A stretch of DNA of 64,000 nt from JADJXM01 sp937967285 (GTDB lineage Bacteria; Acidobacteriota; Blastocatellia; RBC074), in NCBI GenBank assembly GCA_050249535.1, contig JBFWQI010000001.1, positions 186,001-250,000 on the forward strand, in the 5' to 3' direction. Under the pieces are notes generated by a model. It did no database searches. It saw nothing but the letters and a program-made list of their open reading frames with translations, and was not told the DNA's origin. Positions 45,140 through 64,000 of this stretch are shown in pieces. The position numbers and the translations under genes are program-made. Position 1 is the first letter of the stretch, and every line of letters begins with the position of its first letter.

Positions 45140-45853
45140 ATGACACTTCTACAGGTGGGACAGATTTATACACATTCAGACTGTAATTTCGTACCCGACG
45201 TGTATTTCGGGATGATGCCGGAGAGGACGCACGAGTCTTTCAAGGAGATCTCAGTGATCAGCTTCTTCCCGCAGGGGACGCTGTTGTTCATCGAGGGGCA
45301 GGATCCGAAGGGGGTATTTGTTCTTTGCAGCGGGAGGGCGAAGCTGACGATCAGTTCTGGGAACGGGAAGTCGCTGATGAGGGTGGCTGAAGCCGGCGAG
45401 ATCCTCGGATTGGGTGCGACGATTTCGGGGCGTCCGTACGAGGTATCGGCGGAGATGATGGACGGCGGGCAGGTCAACTTCATCAAGCGGGAGAATTTTC
45501 TGGAGTTTTTGAGACGCGATGTCGATGTCAGTCTGAGGATGGCGCAGTTATTGAGCCGGGAATATTTCAAGGTCCATGAGCAGGTGCGGACGCTGGCTTT
45601 GACTGAATCCGTATCGGAGAAGCTGGCCAAGCAGTTGCTGGAGTGGTGTAAAAGCGGCGGGCGTGAGACCGAGCAGGGAATTCAAATCAAGATTTCGCTG
45701 ACGCATGGAGAGATCGCGCAGATGATCGGCACCTCGCGCGAAACGGTCACCCGGCTGCTCGGAGAGTTGAAATCCAAGGGGATCATCCAATTGAAAGGGT
45801 CGACCCTCTATATTCAGAACAAGACAGGTCTCGAGAGTCTGGTCAATCACTGA
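45140..45853 (+). CDS. Crp/Fnr-family transcription regulator
   Basis: 237 aa: cyclic-nucleotide-binding-type beta-roll (about 30-130), dimer helix (about 130-165) and a Crp HTH (about 185-225: LTHGEIAQMIGTSRETVTRLLGELKSKG). Recognition-helix residues Arg200, Glu201 and Arg205 match those by which E. coli CRP reads TGTGA. The phosphate-binding cassette (GEILGLGATISGRPYEVSAE) lacks the CRP Arg-Ser pair, so cAMP is unlikely, and the four Fnr cluster Cys are absent. GAGGAAAAG supports the start. It faces the multiheme cytochrome cluster, whose promoter region carries two TGTGA-N6-TCACA-type sites. Confidence 0.9.
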   Translation: MTLLQVGQIYTHSDCNFVPDVYFGMMPERTHESFKEISVISFFPQGTLLFIEGQDPKGVFVLCSGRAKLTISSGNGKSLMRVAEAGEILGLGATISGRPYEVSAEMMDGGQVNFIKRENFLEFLRRDVDVSLRMAQLLSREYFKVHEQVRTLALTESVSEKLAKQLLEWCKSGGRETEQGIQIKISLTHGEIAQMIGTSRETVTRLLGELKSKGIIQLKGSTLYIQNKTGLESLVNH

Positions 45854-45877
45854 GCCGGATCTCCATATCAGAAACGG

Positions 45878-45908
45878 CGAAGGGCACGGCATCATGCCGT
45901 GCCCTTCG
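45878..45908. terminator. Bidirectional terminator hairpin
   Basis: A perfect 15-bp inverted repeat (CGAAGGGCACGGCAT and its complement) with a one-base centre, followed by TCGTTCTT on the plus strand. It sits between the converging crp-family gene and the NapC-type cytochrome gene. Confidence 0.8.
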
Positions 45909-45935
45909 TCGTTCTTCAGCATCCACGCGGTCGAT

Positions 45936-47453
45936 TCAGTTACCGGTTGCTGAATGGCAGTCGGTGCAGTTGACCTGTGTCATATCGGGCAGTTCGATCG
46001 GATGCTTGAAGACCTGGCCCTTGTATTGTTCGATGGGCTTGCCGCTCTCTGTCTGACTGAGGATCGTATGGCAGAGGTTGCAGTCGTTACTGATGACCTT
46101 GCCGGTCTTGCTGAAGTGCTGACCGTCGTGGCATCGATAACAGCCCTGGAAGCCGAAGTGCCCGATGTTGTCGGGATGTGTCCGCCAGTCGACCTTCATC
46201 TCGGGGAACATGTTGGTCCGGAAGATCTGCTGGACCTGGGCGATGGCCCCGTCGACCGATCTCTTTTTACCTGAGTAGACATCCGGGTGGCTCTCTCGAT
46301 AGAAGGCATCGAGCGTTCGGGCGATGCCGGAGAGAGCCTCGTCCGTCGACTGGTAATCCTTTGAGAGAACTTCGACGGCCTGCTGTTTGATGAATGGAAG
46401 CGAACGGTCGATCTTGTTGTTGACGAGGGCATCATCGACCGATCTGGTCGGCGGATTGAAGATGTGAGACGGACGGTTGTGGCAGTCGACGCATTCCATA
46501 TGTCTCTTCGCCGCTGCATCGATCTCGGCTCGCGTAATCTTGGAGTCTTTGGTCATATACTCTGTCACATTGCCGTCCTTGTCGCGGACCATGACCCAGG
46601 GAATGACCTGCCGTTTTTCGTCAGTCGAGATGAAGGTGACGACATTGTCCTTGTTGACGTGCCAGTGAATGCCCGTGACCGGCCCCTTGCTCGGGCTGCC
46701 GCCGCCGGTGTTGATCAGCATTCGAATCTCGCTCGGCGTGTTTGTCTCGTCGGTCGCGAAATGGCTGATGACCTTCAACTGAGCGCCGTAGAACTTCTCC
46801 GGCCAGTGGCACTGCTCGCAGGTCTCCTGGGATGGGCGCAGGCTCTCGATCGGAGTCTTGATCGGCCTCGGATACTTGTTGAATGTTGCGGCATAGACCT
46901 GATAGGCGCCGGAAAGTTTCGATCGGACGTACCAGGTGGCGCCGGGACCGACGTGACATTCGACGCAGGTCACGCGCGCATGAGGCGAATTGAGGTATGC
47001 GGTGTGCTCCGGATTCATGACCGCATGGCAGAGCTGGCCGCAGAACTCGACCGAATCGGTATATTCGTAGGCTCTGTAGCTCCCGACCGTGCTCATCAAC
47101 AGCAGGACGAATGTCGAAACGATGACGAAGGCCGCGGTCCGGCGCTGGCTGGGGATGTTGAGGTCTATCCTCGGGAAGGCCGGAATCTCCGACGGCGCCT
47201 TGTTTCTCCGCCTGCGATGCTCGATCAGCATGCCGACGGGGATCATCAGCAGGCCGGCGATCATGATCGCCGGGAAGATGATGAAAGTGAATATCCCGAG
47301 GTATGGATTCTCATGCCCCGCGAAGAGCTCAGCCAGAAAGAGAAACAGAATGCAGAGCAGACTGGCGACAGCGATCGTTGCGCCGATCAGACTGATCATG
47401 TTTCTGAACAGGCTGGGCAACGAGTCTCTTTTCCGGGTTGATCTGTTTTCCAT
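45936..47453 (-). CDS. NapC/NirT-family heptaheme inner-membrane cytochrome, ImcH-like
   Basis: 505 aa. Three membrane helices (about 20-42, 51-76 and 106-122) precede a periplasmic domain with seven heme motifs: the unusual CX3CH motif CGQLCH at 138-143, then CVECH, CEQCH, CVDCH, CYRCH, CNLCH and CTDCH. Length, helix number and heme number match ImcH of Geobacter, an inner-membrane quinol oxidase needed for reduction of high-potential extracellular acceptors. It is the last gene of the minus-strand cytochrome cluster, 10 bp after the CbcL-like gene. A generic NapC-type quinol dehydrogenase feeding another reductase is the alternative. Confidence 0.85.
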   Translation of the reverse strand: MENRSTRKRDSLPSLFRNMISLIGATIAVASLLCILFLFLAELFAGHENPYLGIFTFIIFPAIMIAGLLMIPVGMLIEHRRRRNKAPSEIPAFPRIDLNIPSQRRTAAFVIVSTFVLLLMSTVGSYRAYEYTDSVEFCGQLCHAVMNPEHTAYLNSPHARVTCVECHVGPGATWYVRSKLSGAYQVYAATFNKYPRPIKTPIESLRPSQETCEQCHWPEKFYGAQLKVISHFATDETNTPSEIRMLINTGGGSPSKGPVTGIHWHVNKDNVVTFISTDEKRQVIPWVMVRDKDGNVTEYMTKDSKITRAEIDAAAKRHMECVDCHNRPSHIFNPPTRSVDDALVNNKIDRSLPFIKQQAVEVLSKDYQSTDEALSGIARTLDAFYRESHPDVYSGKKRSVDGAIAQVQQIFRTNMFPEMKVDWRTHPDNIGHFGFQGCYRCHDGQHFSKTGKVISNDCNLCHTILSQTESGKPIEQYKGQVFKHPIELPDMTQVNCTDCHSATGN

Positions 47454-47463
47454 GTTTCGGACC

Positions 47464-49509
<2,046 letters not shown>

Positions 49510-49552
49510 GATCGAATTCTGATGGATAGGGTACTGCGGGAAGAAGGGAAAT

Positions 49553-49585
49553 TCGGATGAGCGGAGTCTGCCTCCGCTCATCCGA
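49553..49585 (-). terminator. Hairpin after the monoheme cytochrome gene
   Basis: Perfect 14-bp arms (TCGGATGAGCGGAG and complement) with a 5-nt loop, located between the monoheme cytochrome stop and the start of the CbcL-like gene. No U tract follows, so it may attenuate rather than end transcription, lowering expression of the last two genes. Confidence 0.55.
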
Positions 49586-49618
49586 GATGTTCAGGTCGAT
49601 GACCTGTTCAATGCCCGG

Positions 49619-49969
49619 CTACTTCTTGGCGAGCTGACGCATGTAGCCGACCAGGGCCTTGCATTTGTCGGCCCCAAGGCTCTTTTCGTAACCCGGCATC
49701 TTGCCTTTGCCTTTGGCGGTGATCTCAAAGAGCTTGTCATCCGACTGGCTCTGAACCTCCTTTGAGCGCAGGTCCCTGAGGTTCATCTTCTTGCCCATCG
49801 GCGTGGTGCCGGCCCCATCCATACCGTGGCATGAGGCGCATTTCTGATTGAAGACGGCCTTGGCATCCTCTGCGGCGCCGGAGACCGTCGGCACGCTGAC
49901 CCACACCATGCTCGCAAAGACAGCGACCATGCTGATCGTCAGCAGGAGTTTAGTCGTTCTGTTTACCAT
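49619..49969 (-). CDS. Small periplasmic monoheme cytochrome c
   Basis: 116 aa. A signal peptide (about 1-32) is followed by a class I cytochrome c domain with the heme motif CASCH near 43 and an axial Met in KGKMPGYEKSL near 89. A soluble shuttle of this type could carry electrons between the inner-membrane cytochromes encoded downstream and the outer-membrane conduit encoded upstream. It lies within the co-directional cluster, 43 bp from the porin gene. Confidence 0.92.
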   Translation of the reverse strand: MVNRTTKLLLTISMVAVFASMVWVSVPTVSGAAEDAKAVFNQKCASCHGMDGAGTTPMGKKMNLRDLRSKEVQSQSDDKLFEITAKGKGKMPGYEKSLGADKCKALVGYMRQLAKK

Positions 49970-50012
49970 CTGATACCTCCCTGAAGAAGCATTAAACAGG
50001 ATTGCTGAATGC

Positions 50013-52154
<2,142 letters not shown>

Positions 52155-52166
52155 GTCTCTTGCTCC

Positions 52167-53225
<1,059 letters not shown>

Positions 53226-53316
53226 ATTATTACACTTTCGAGTGATTGATTGGACCCTGTTGAGCGCCGGATCGAGATCGTCCGGCGCTCATAACGCGAA
53301 CTTGTAAAAAATCAGA

Positions 53317-54126
<810 letters not shown>

Positions 54127-54376
54127 AGCCGTTCTCCAATCTGGTAGATTTTCGGGAACGCTGCCACTCCCGCGGCGCTACCATTGCCGGGGATGCGGCT
54201 TTTCATCAATATCTCTAACTGTCAGAAAATATCGGTTTCTTTACAGCGTTTCAGCTTCCTAATCAAATCTTCCAGCAGGTGCCAGCCTAAGGGGATTTTC
54301 CGGGACTTTACTTCTTGTCCCTTTTATAACTTCAATTTAACTGGTTGAGAGTTTATGACGATTCGGTCGGATCGTC

Positions 54377-54392
54377 TGTGACGACCGTCACA
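54377..54392. promoter_or_regulatory. CRP-type operator, perfect TGTGA-N6-TCACA
   Basis: TGTGA (54377-54381) and TCACA (54388-54392) are exact consensus halves with a 6-bp spacer. The Crp-family protein encoded at 45140 has the recognition-helix residues that read this half-site. Confidence 0.7.
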
Positions 54393-54398
54393 ATCGTC

Positions 54399-54414
54399 GG
54401 TGATATTTGTCACA
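54399..54414. promoter_or_regulatory. Second CRP-type operator GGTGA-N6-TCACA
   Basis: One half is exact (TCACA), the other differs at one base (GGTGA). Its centre is 22 bp from that of the first site, two helical turns, so two dimers would bind the same face of the DNA. Confidence 0.62.
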
Positions 54415-54494
54415 AGTTTCACAAACGTGTGGAAATAATGTATTACTGGTAGGGGCAAAAGTGAAGAGTAAAACTGAAGAAAAGGGAAAATTGA

Positions 54495-55838
54495 GTGAGA
54501 AAAGAGCTGATTGACTGGTATCACAGGCATTTGACTGAGGAATCTGAGCTGACGGCGGAACTTTTCAGGCGGATGAAGAGCGGAATGGCTGCGAGGCGGC
54601 TGATGTACGGTGAGCGTGAGCTGGGGATATCGTTGCGGCCGCATTTTCTGACGCGGGAGCAGTATGAGCTGCTGGCGGGCAGTTCAGAGGTGCTGGCGGG
54701 CGCTCTGGCGCGGATGGCGGGGATGGTGATTGAGAGGCCCGAAATGCTGGACAGGCTGGGAGTGAGCGGGCGGCAGCGGTCGCTGGCGCTGGTCGATCCG
54801 GGGTACGGCGCGCCGACGGTCAACAGCCGGCTCGACGCGTTCGTCTTCGGGAACGAGGTCCGTTACGTCGAGTACAACGCGGAGAATCCGTCGAGTCTGA
54901 CCGATCAGACAGGGCTCAACCAGATCCTGTTCGAGGTTCCGGCGATGCAGGCGGTGCTTGAGCGGTACCGTTTAAGGCAGTATTCGACGCTGGTCGCGCT
55001 GGTCGATTCGCTGCTGGTGACCTATCGCGAATGGGGAGGAAGCGGCGTGCCGCAGATAGCGATTATGGACTGGCCGGATCTGCCGACCGGACATGAGTTC
55101 ATTCTGCTGCGTAACCACTTCGTCGGGCTCGGGATACCGACGGTGATCTGCCATCCCGACGAGATCGAGTATTCGCAGGGAAGACTGAGGCGTGGCGATT
55201 TCAGGATCGACCTGGTATATAAAAGGATAATCATCCACGAATTTCTGGACCGGTATGACGATGACCACCCGCTGATCAGGGCTTATCGCGAGGGGAATGT
55301 CTGCCTGATAAATCCTTTTCGCTGCAAGATCATGCACAAGAAAGCCGCATTCGAGCTACTGACGGACGAAGAGACCGACGGGTGGCTGACTGCGGAGGAG
55401 AGGAAGGTCATCAGCGCCACCGTCCCGTGGACGAGGCGGGTATTCGAGCGAAAGACCCTCTATCGGGGCGAGCGAATCGACCTGCTCGAGCACCTCAGAA
55501 AGAACCGTCAGAACTTCATCATCAAGCCGAATGACGATTACGGCGGCCATGGCATCTTTCTGGGAAACAGAATGAATGCCGCGGAATGGGATGACGCGCT
55601 TGAGCAGGCGCTGCGCGGCGACTACGTTGCCCAGGAGAGGATCGATCTGCTGACCGAGCCGTTCCCGATCTTCACCGACAACGACTGGACGATTCAGGAG
55701 ATGTATGTGGACACGAATCCGTTTCTGTTTCGGGACCGGGTCGAGGGCGTGATGGTCAGGCTCTCGGATTCGCCGGTGGTCAATGTCACTTCCGGCGGGG
55801 GCGAGACGGGATTCTTCGTGATCGAGGACCGGATCTGA
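54495..55838 (+). CDS. Circularly permuted ATP-grasp protein
   Basis: 447 aa, starting at a GTG with AAGGGA about 9 bp upstream. It fits the circularly permuted ATP-grasp (CP-type) family: RYVEYNAENPSS near 128, a central Rossmann-like part (VPQIAIMDW, IPTVICHPDEIEY), RIDLVYKRIIIHEFLDRY, NPFRCKIMHKKAAFELL, and a late nucleotide-binding segment FIIKPNDDYGGHGIFLG. Such enzymes ligate amines to carboxylates in small peptide-like molecules. The substrate cannot be told. It is transcribed away from the cytochrome cluster from the same region carrying CRP-type sites, so co-regulation is possible. Confidence 0.78.
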   Translation: MRKELIDWYHRHLTEESELTAELFRRMKSGMAARRLMYGERELGISLRPHFLTREQYELLAGSSEVLAGALARMAGMVIERPEMLDRLGVSGRQRSLALVDPGYGAPTVNSRLDAFVFGNEVRYVEYNAENPSSLTDQTGLNQILFEVPAMQAVLERYRLRQYSTLVALVDSLLVTYREWGGSGVPQIAIMDWPDLPTGHEFILLRNHFVGLGIPTVICHPDEIEYSQGRLRRGDFRIDLVYKRIIIHEFLDRYDDDHPLIRAYREGNVCLINPFRCKIMHKKAAFELLTDEETDGWLTAEERKVISATVPWTRRVFERKTLYRGERIDLLEHLRKNRQNFIIKPNDDYGGHGIFLGNRMNAAEWDDALEQALRGDYVAQERIDLLTEPFPIFTDNDWTIQEMYVDTNPFLFRDRVEGVMVRLSDSPVVNVTSGGGETGFFVIEDRI

Positions 55839-55876
55839 GGGGAGAGACCGGGATCAGGTTCCCGGTCTCCCCTCAG
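55835..55876. terminator. Bidirectional terminator hairpin
   Basis: CTGAGGGGAGAGACCGGGA (55835-55853) pairs with TCCCGGTCTCCCCTCAG (55860-55876) apart from a 2-base bulge; the loop is 6 nt. The stop codon of the ATP-grasp gene lies in the left arm, and the opposing giant secreted-protein gene ends 7 bp beyond the right arm. Confidence 0.75.
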
Positions 55877-55882
55877 TCTGGT

Positions 55883-61189
<5,307 letters not shown>

Positions 61190-61702
61190 AGAGTTTTCCT
61201 CGTCGGCGGCATTTTCTGTGAGGGCCGCCAGACCCAGCCTTCTCCCGTCGGCTCCTGATCGCACCATGCGACCTTTGAGGCGGATACCGATCCGTCAGGC
61301 CATCTCAAGTCCTGGGAGGCTAACAAATTTTAAGATCAGGTCGGGGGTATCAGTTTCTTTCCCTGACCTGACTGTCGATCAGAGAATGAAATCTGCGGAG
61401 GTCTCACTCAATTCTCTATATCATCTTTATCGGGGCTTATATTCAGATCATACATATTGCGTTGAGCGGTAGAATTTCCGGGGGAACTCTTCGCATATCT
61501 GATGATTAACGGCAGAAGTTCGGTCAAATCGCCCGAATCAGGGTCTTTTACTCCCAGTGAGGTAATCTGCCGGGTGATACCATACAGGAAATTATCATGA
61601 ATGTCCAATTATTATTTATGCTCAGATTAATGTAAGTTTATTAGAATCTTGATATTAGATGACAGACTTGGAGCAAGCGATCGAAATGGGAGTGAGTGTG
61701 AT
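61190..61702. other. Divergent intergenic region
   Basis: 513 bp without a supported gene, between the giant secreted protein (minus) and the TrpF-like gene (plus). It contains an imperfect 11-bp inverted repeat (TCAGGTCGGGG at 61337-61347 and CCCTGACCTGA at 61371-61381) and an AT-rich stretch at 61600-61670 that could hold the plus-strand promoter. GGGAGTGAG at 61689-61697 is the ribosome binding site for 61703. Confidence 0.45.
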
Positions 61703-62347
61703 ATGCCGGTTGTGAAGATCTGTTGCATCAGGGATACAGCTGAAGCGTCGATGGCGATCGCGTATGGAGCCTCTGCCCTGGGGCTGGTGTCGGAGATGCC
61801 GAGCGGGCCGGGAGTGATCGACGAGAGGGCGATCGCGGAGATAGCAGCCTGGGCCCCGCGCGGTGTCGAGACCTTTCTGCTCACCAGCCTGAGGGAGGTT
61901 GAGCGCATTATCGAACAGCATCGGAGGTTGCGGACGACGACCATTCAACTGGTCGACAGTCTGACCGGGGGATCTCACAGGGATTTGCGGTCGGCCCTGC
62001 CGGGAGTGCGGATCGTCCAGGTTATTCACGTCACCGGTGAAGATTCGATCGCGGAAGCGATTCGGCTGGACGGCGAGGTTGACGCGATCCTGCTCGATTC
62101 CGGCAACCAGTCTGCCCCGGTCCGGGAGCTCGGCGGAACGGGCAGGGTGCATGACTGGGCGATCAGTCGCAGGATTGTTGAGAGCGTACGCGCGCCAGTC
62201 TTTCTCGCGGGAGGGCTCAGCGCCGCAAATGTCAGAACCGCAATCGACAGTGTGGCCCCGTACGGTCTCGATCTCTGCAGCGGCGTCAGAACCGACGGCC
62301 GGCTGGACGAGTCGAAACTGAGAGCCTTCTTCGCCGCCATCGGATGA
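61703..62347 (+). CDS. trpF: Phosphoribosylanthranilate isomerase-like protein
   Basis: 214 aa from the ATG at 61703, which has GGGAGTGAG upstream; 18 extra in-frame codons upstream are not family-like. The TIM-barrel TrpF family isomerises phosphoribosylanthranilate in tryptophan synthesis. The catalytic Cys7 (VKICCI instead of the usual KICGI), Asp132 (ILLDS), GGTGRVHDW and FLAGGLSAANV are present. The usual SPR phosphate loop reads MPSGPGVI, a variant subgroup. No other trp gene is nearby, so a related isomerase role outside tryptophan synthesis cannot be excluded. Confidence 0.85.
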   Translation: MPVVKICCIRDTAEASMAIAYGASALGLVSEMPSGPGVIDERAIAEIAAWAPRGVETFLLTSLREVERIIEQHRRLRTTTIQLVDSLTGGSHRDLRSALPGVRIVQVIHVTGEDSIAEAIRLDGEVDAILLDSGNQSAPVRELGGTGRVHDWAISRRIVESVRAPVFLAGGLSAANVRTAIDSVAPYGLDLCSGVRTDGRLDESKLRAFFAAIG

Positions 62348-62369
62348 GTCCGGCGGGGCTGGATCGGAA

Positions 62370-62437
62370 GAGTCCGAGGTCTCCGGAATTTCGCCTGAAT
62401 CAGATTTAGAGCATGAAATTCCGGAGACCTCAGACTC
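62370..62437. terminator. Long inverted repeat between converging genes
   Basis: Left arm 62370-62392 and right arm 62415-62437 are complementary over about 22 bp with a single mismatch (core GAGGTCTCCGGAATTTC) around a 22-nt loop. It lies between the end of the TrpF-like gene and the stop of the opposing TonB receptor, whose stop codon overlaps the right arm. It may work as a bidirectional terminator. Confidence 0.6.
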
Positions 62438-64000
62438 AGAATGTGATCTTGAGCGCCAGTTGAAGCTGTCTCGGATCTCCGACGCCCTGTCTAAGAAAAC
62501 CATCGAAATTGAACAGACCCGGCGTCGTGAGCGGATTGATCAGATTCCGGCTGTTCGTGGAGTTGAACATCTCGATCAGCGGCGTCATCGAGAACCGTTC
62601 GTTGAATCTGATCGGTCTGGTCACGCGCCAGTCGAGTGAAAAGAACTCGTTGTCCTTCCGCGCCGTGTTGCGGTTGTTGGCTGTCCGCACGCCCGGCGTG
62701 ATCGGCTGAGCCGAGCGGGCCTGGATTCTGGTCGTCACCTGGAATCCGCCGGGCAGTTCGCCGTACAGGTATGAGTTGAATTTATGTCGGATGTCCCTGT
62801 CCGATAACGAATAGTCGAGTTGAAGATTGTTGATGTCGAAGGCGCGGTCTGTGAACGGATCGCGCTCGTTCGAGTCGTCATCGAGATCCTTCGACCAGAC
62901 ATAGTTGGCGTCGAACTGGAATCTGCTGCTCAGCCGCCTCCGGACGCCGACCGTGAATCCCCTGTAGAGCGACTTTCCAACGCTGCTGGTGACGAATACT
63001 TCGCCGAGCTGCGGAGAGAAGTAGTTGTTCCTGTTGATGTTCAGGAACCTCGTCATATGGACGCCCTTGGTGTGAGTGAAGTCGAGGTAGAGGACGACAT
63101 CGGGCATCAGTTCCTGCTCGAACGAGACATTTGTCGTATAGACTCGCGGATTGGCGTAGTCGCGACTGAAGACGCGCACTCCCGAGAAGAGCGGGAACTC
63201 ACCCGGCGGGAGGACCGGGGGAGAGACGACGTTCGGCCAGACCGGCGCCGGCACTCCGAATCCGATCAGCTCCGAGCTGACGAAGATCGTCTGCTGCTGC
63301 ACCCCGTTGGTGGTGATCGAGCCGACCTGCGAGAGCATGTTCTGCCTGGCGTTATAAATTCCCCAGCTGCCACGCAAAACGCTCTTGCTGTTGGAGCCGA
63401 TGTCCCATGCGAATCCAACCCTCGGCTGGAACATGAGCCACTGATCCGGCAGGTAGCCGTCGGAAGGGAATCGCGGATCGTTAAGGAACTGACCGTAAGC
63501 GGTCGCCGCGGGCGCGATGACAGGATTCGGGAAGATCTGTGACTCCCATCTCAGCCCGTAGTTGAGAGTGAAATTCGGCCGCGCCTGCCATTTGTCCTGC
63601 GCATAGACGCTGAGTTCGTCGTTCTTGATGTCGGAGAAACCTGCCGCGTCGGTTGCCGGGCCGCTCAATCCGGCGCCCTGCAGGTAGAGCAGCAGCGGAC
63701 CGCCCGTCAGCGTCGCTCCAGCCGGGCACGTACCTCCGGCAGAGATATATGTTCCGTTCGAGCATCCGAGCGTGGTCGGTCCGTATCCCTGACCGAGCGA
63801 CGACGGAGATGCATACCTCAGAAATCCCGTCACACTGTCGAAGATGTATCGTCCGGAGAAGAATCCGCGGAAGACCTGCGAATTCCTGCTGTAGACGTAT
63901 TCGAGCCCCGATTTGAAGGTGTGATTCCCTGAGACTATCGAGAGATTGTTCTTGATCTGCGATCTCCAGAACAGCTCGTCGATGTCAGGATGAATGAAGA
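62436..64000 (-). CDS. Oar-like TonB-dependent receptor, C-terminal part (cut by window edge)
   Basis: The frame is open from the stop at 62436 to the window edge (521 codons); the 5' part is missing. Barrel strand patterns match the Oar family (LNYGLRWESQIFPNP, FQPRVGFAWDIGSNSKSVLRGSWGIYNARQNM, RFQFDANYVWSKDLDDDSNERDPF, DIRHKFNSYLYGELPGGFQVTT, FNSTNSRNLINP). The end is ALKITF, again an aromatic outer-membrane C-terminus. It belongs to the same family as the gene at 8215 but is not a recent copy. A GTG at 63833 is internal to the barrel and not the true start. Confidence 0.88.
   Translation of the reverse strand, partial: FIHPDIDELFWRSQIKNNLSIVSGNHTFKSGLEYVYSRNSQVFRGFFSGRYIFDSVTGFLRYASPSSLGQGYGPTTLGCSNGTYISAGGTCPAGATLTGGPLLLYLQGAGLSGPATDAAGFSDIKNDELSVYAQDKWQARPNFTLNYGLRWESQIFPNPVIAPAATAYGQFLNDPRFPSDGYLPDQWLMFQPRVGFAWDIGSNSKSVLRGSWGIYNARQNMLSQVGSITTNGVQQQTIFVSSELIGFGVPAPVWPNVVSPPVLPPGEFPLFSGVRVFSRDYANPRVYTTNVSFEQELMPDVVLYLDFTHTKGVHMTRFLNINRNNYFSPQLGEVFVTSSVGKSLYRGFTVGVRRRLSSRFQFDANYVWSKDLDDDSNERDPFTDRAFDINNLQLDYSLSDRDIRHKFNSYLYGELPGGFQVTTRIQARSAQPITPGVRTANNRNTARKDNEFFSLDWRVTRPIRFNERFSMTPLIEMFNSTNSRNLINPLTTPGLFNFDGFLRQGVGDPRQLQLALKITF

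Larger units (their letters stand above)
54127..54494. other. Divergent promoter region of the cytochrome cluster and the ATP-grasp gene
   Basis: 368 bp without a gene. It contains the two CRP-type sites (listed separately) and AT-rich -10-like stretches on both sides: TTATAA read leftward near 54327, and TAATGT at 54436-54441 read rightward. The latter would place a start about 41.5 bp from the centre of the right-hand site, the class II activator position. Confidence 0.5.

Noticed and set aside
45140..45853. Fnr-type oxygen sensor
   Set aside because: The N-terminal Cys cluster of Fnr is missing, and the recognition helix has Arg-Glu-Arg as in CRP, which reads TGTGA and not TTGAT.
49510..49581. 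Longer N-terminus for the CbcL-like cytochrome
   Set aside because: The extension passes through the 14-bp terminator-like hairpin and would bury the signal peptide that starts at the ATG at 49509.

Overview
The window looks like chromosome of a Gram-negative, probably Acidobacteriota (Blastocatellia-like) bacterium. The pointers are two Oar-type TonB-dependent receptors, very large secreted beta-helix and DUF11 proteins, STAND/WD40 signalling ATPases, a menaquinol-type bc complex fused by operon to a cbb3 oxidase, and period-7 simple-repeat hairpins between genes. This assignment is inference; no rRNA or tRNA gene is present to anchor it.

Layout. 1-3.6 kb (minus): a carbon operon rpiB - gnd - zwf - glycogen debranching enzyme (cut by the window edge) behind a recognisable promoter with an overlapping inverted repeat. 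3.9-22.5 kb (plus): six tightly packed co-directional genes: a 1416-aa beta-helix surface protein, an Oar-like TonB receptor, then four intracellular or membrane-tethered conflict/signalling proteins: an nSTAND ATPase with 14 WD40 repeats, a gingipain-like (clan CD) protease fused to TIR, a CHAT protease fused to a SIR2-like domain, and a second nSTAND ATPase ending in a YEATS-like domain. This is the strongest candidate for an undescribed system. 22.6-36.1 kb (minus): a respiratory operon read from 36.1 downwards: CcoS-like peptide, Rieske, cytochrome b, heptaheme cytochrome c, CcoN, CcoO, two small membrane proteins, a flavin/FeS oxidoreductase, a TauE/SafE-type protein, CcoG, a small membrane protein and the copper ATPase CcoI. 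No canonical diheme CcoP is present.

36.5-39.9 kb (plus): an OlsB-like acyltransferase followed by a hydrolase-DedA-ATP-grasp triple fusion. 40.0-44.5 kb (minus): a winged-helix/AAA protein translationally coupled to an AAA/WD40 protein, a second sensor pair. 45.1-54.1 kb: a Crp-family regulator facing a six-gene minus-strand multiheme cytochrome cluster (34 heme motifs) with ImcH-like and CbcL-like inner-membrane cytochromes and an MtrA/MtrB-like outer-membrane conduit, consistent with extracellular electron transfer. Two tandem TGTGA-N6-TCACA sites lie in the divergent promoter region at 54.38-54.41 kb. 54.5-55.8 kb (plus): a circularly permuted ATP-grasp protein. 55.9-61.2 kb (minus): a giant secreted Gly-rich/DUF11-repeat protein. 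61.7-62.3 kb (plus): a TrpF-like protein. 62.4-64.0 kb (minus): the C-terminal part of a second Oar-like receptor.

How it fits together: the oxidative pentose phosphate enzymes supply NADPH. The quinol pool can be drained to oxygen through the bc-cbb3 operon or, by inference, to external acceptors through the ImcH/CbcL-MtrAB cluster under Crp-type control. The STAND/TIR/SIR2/CHAT operon would act as a regulated NAD-depletion and proteolysis (suicide-type) response, unusually co-transcribed with two cell-surface genes.
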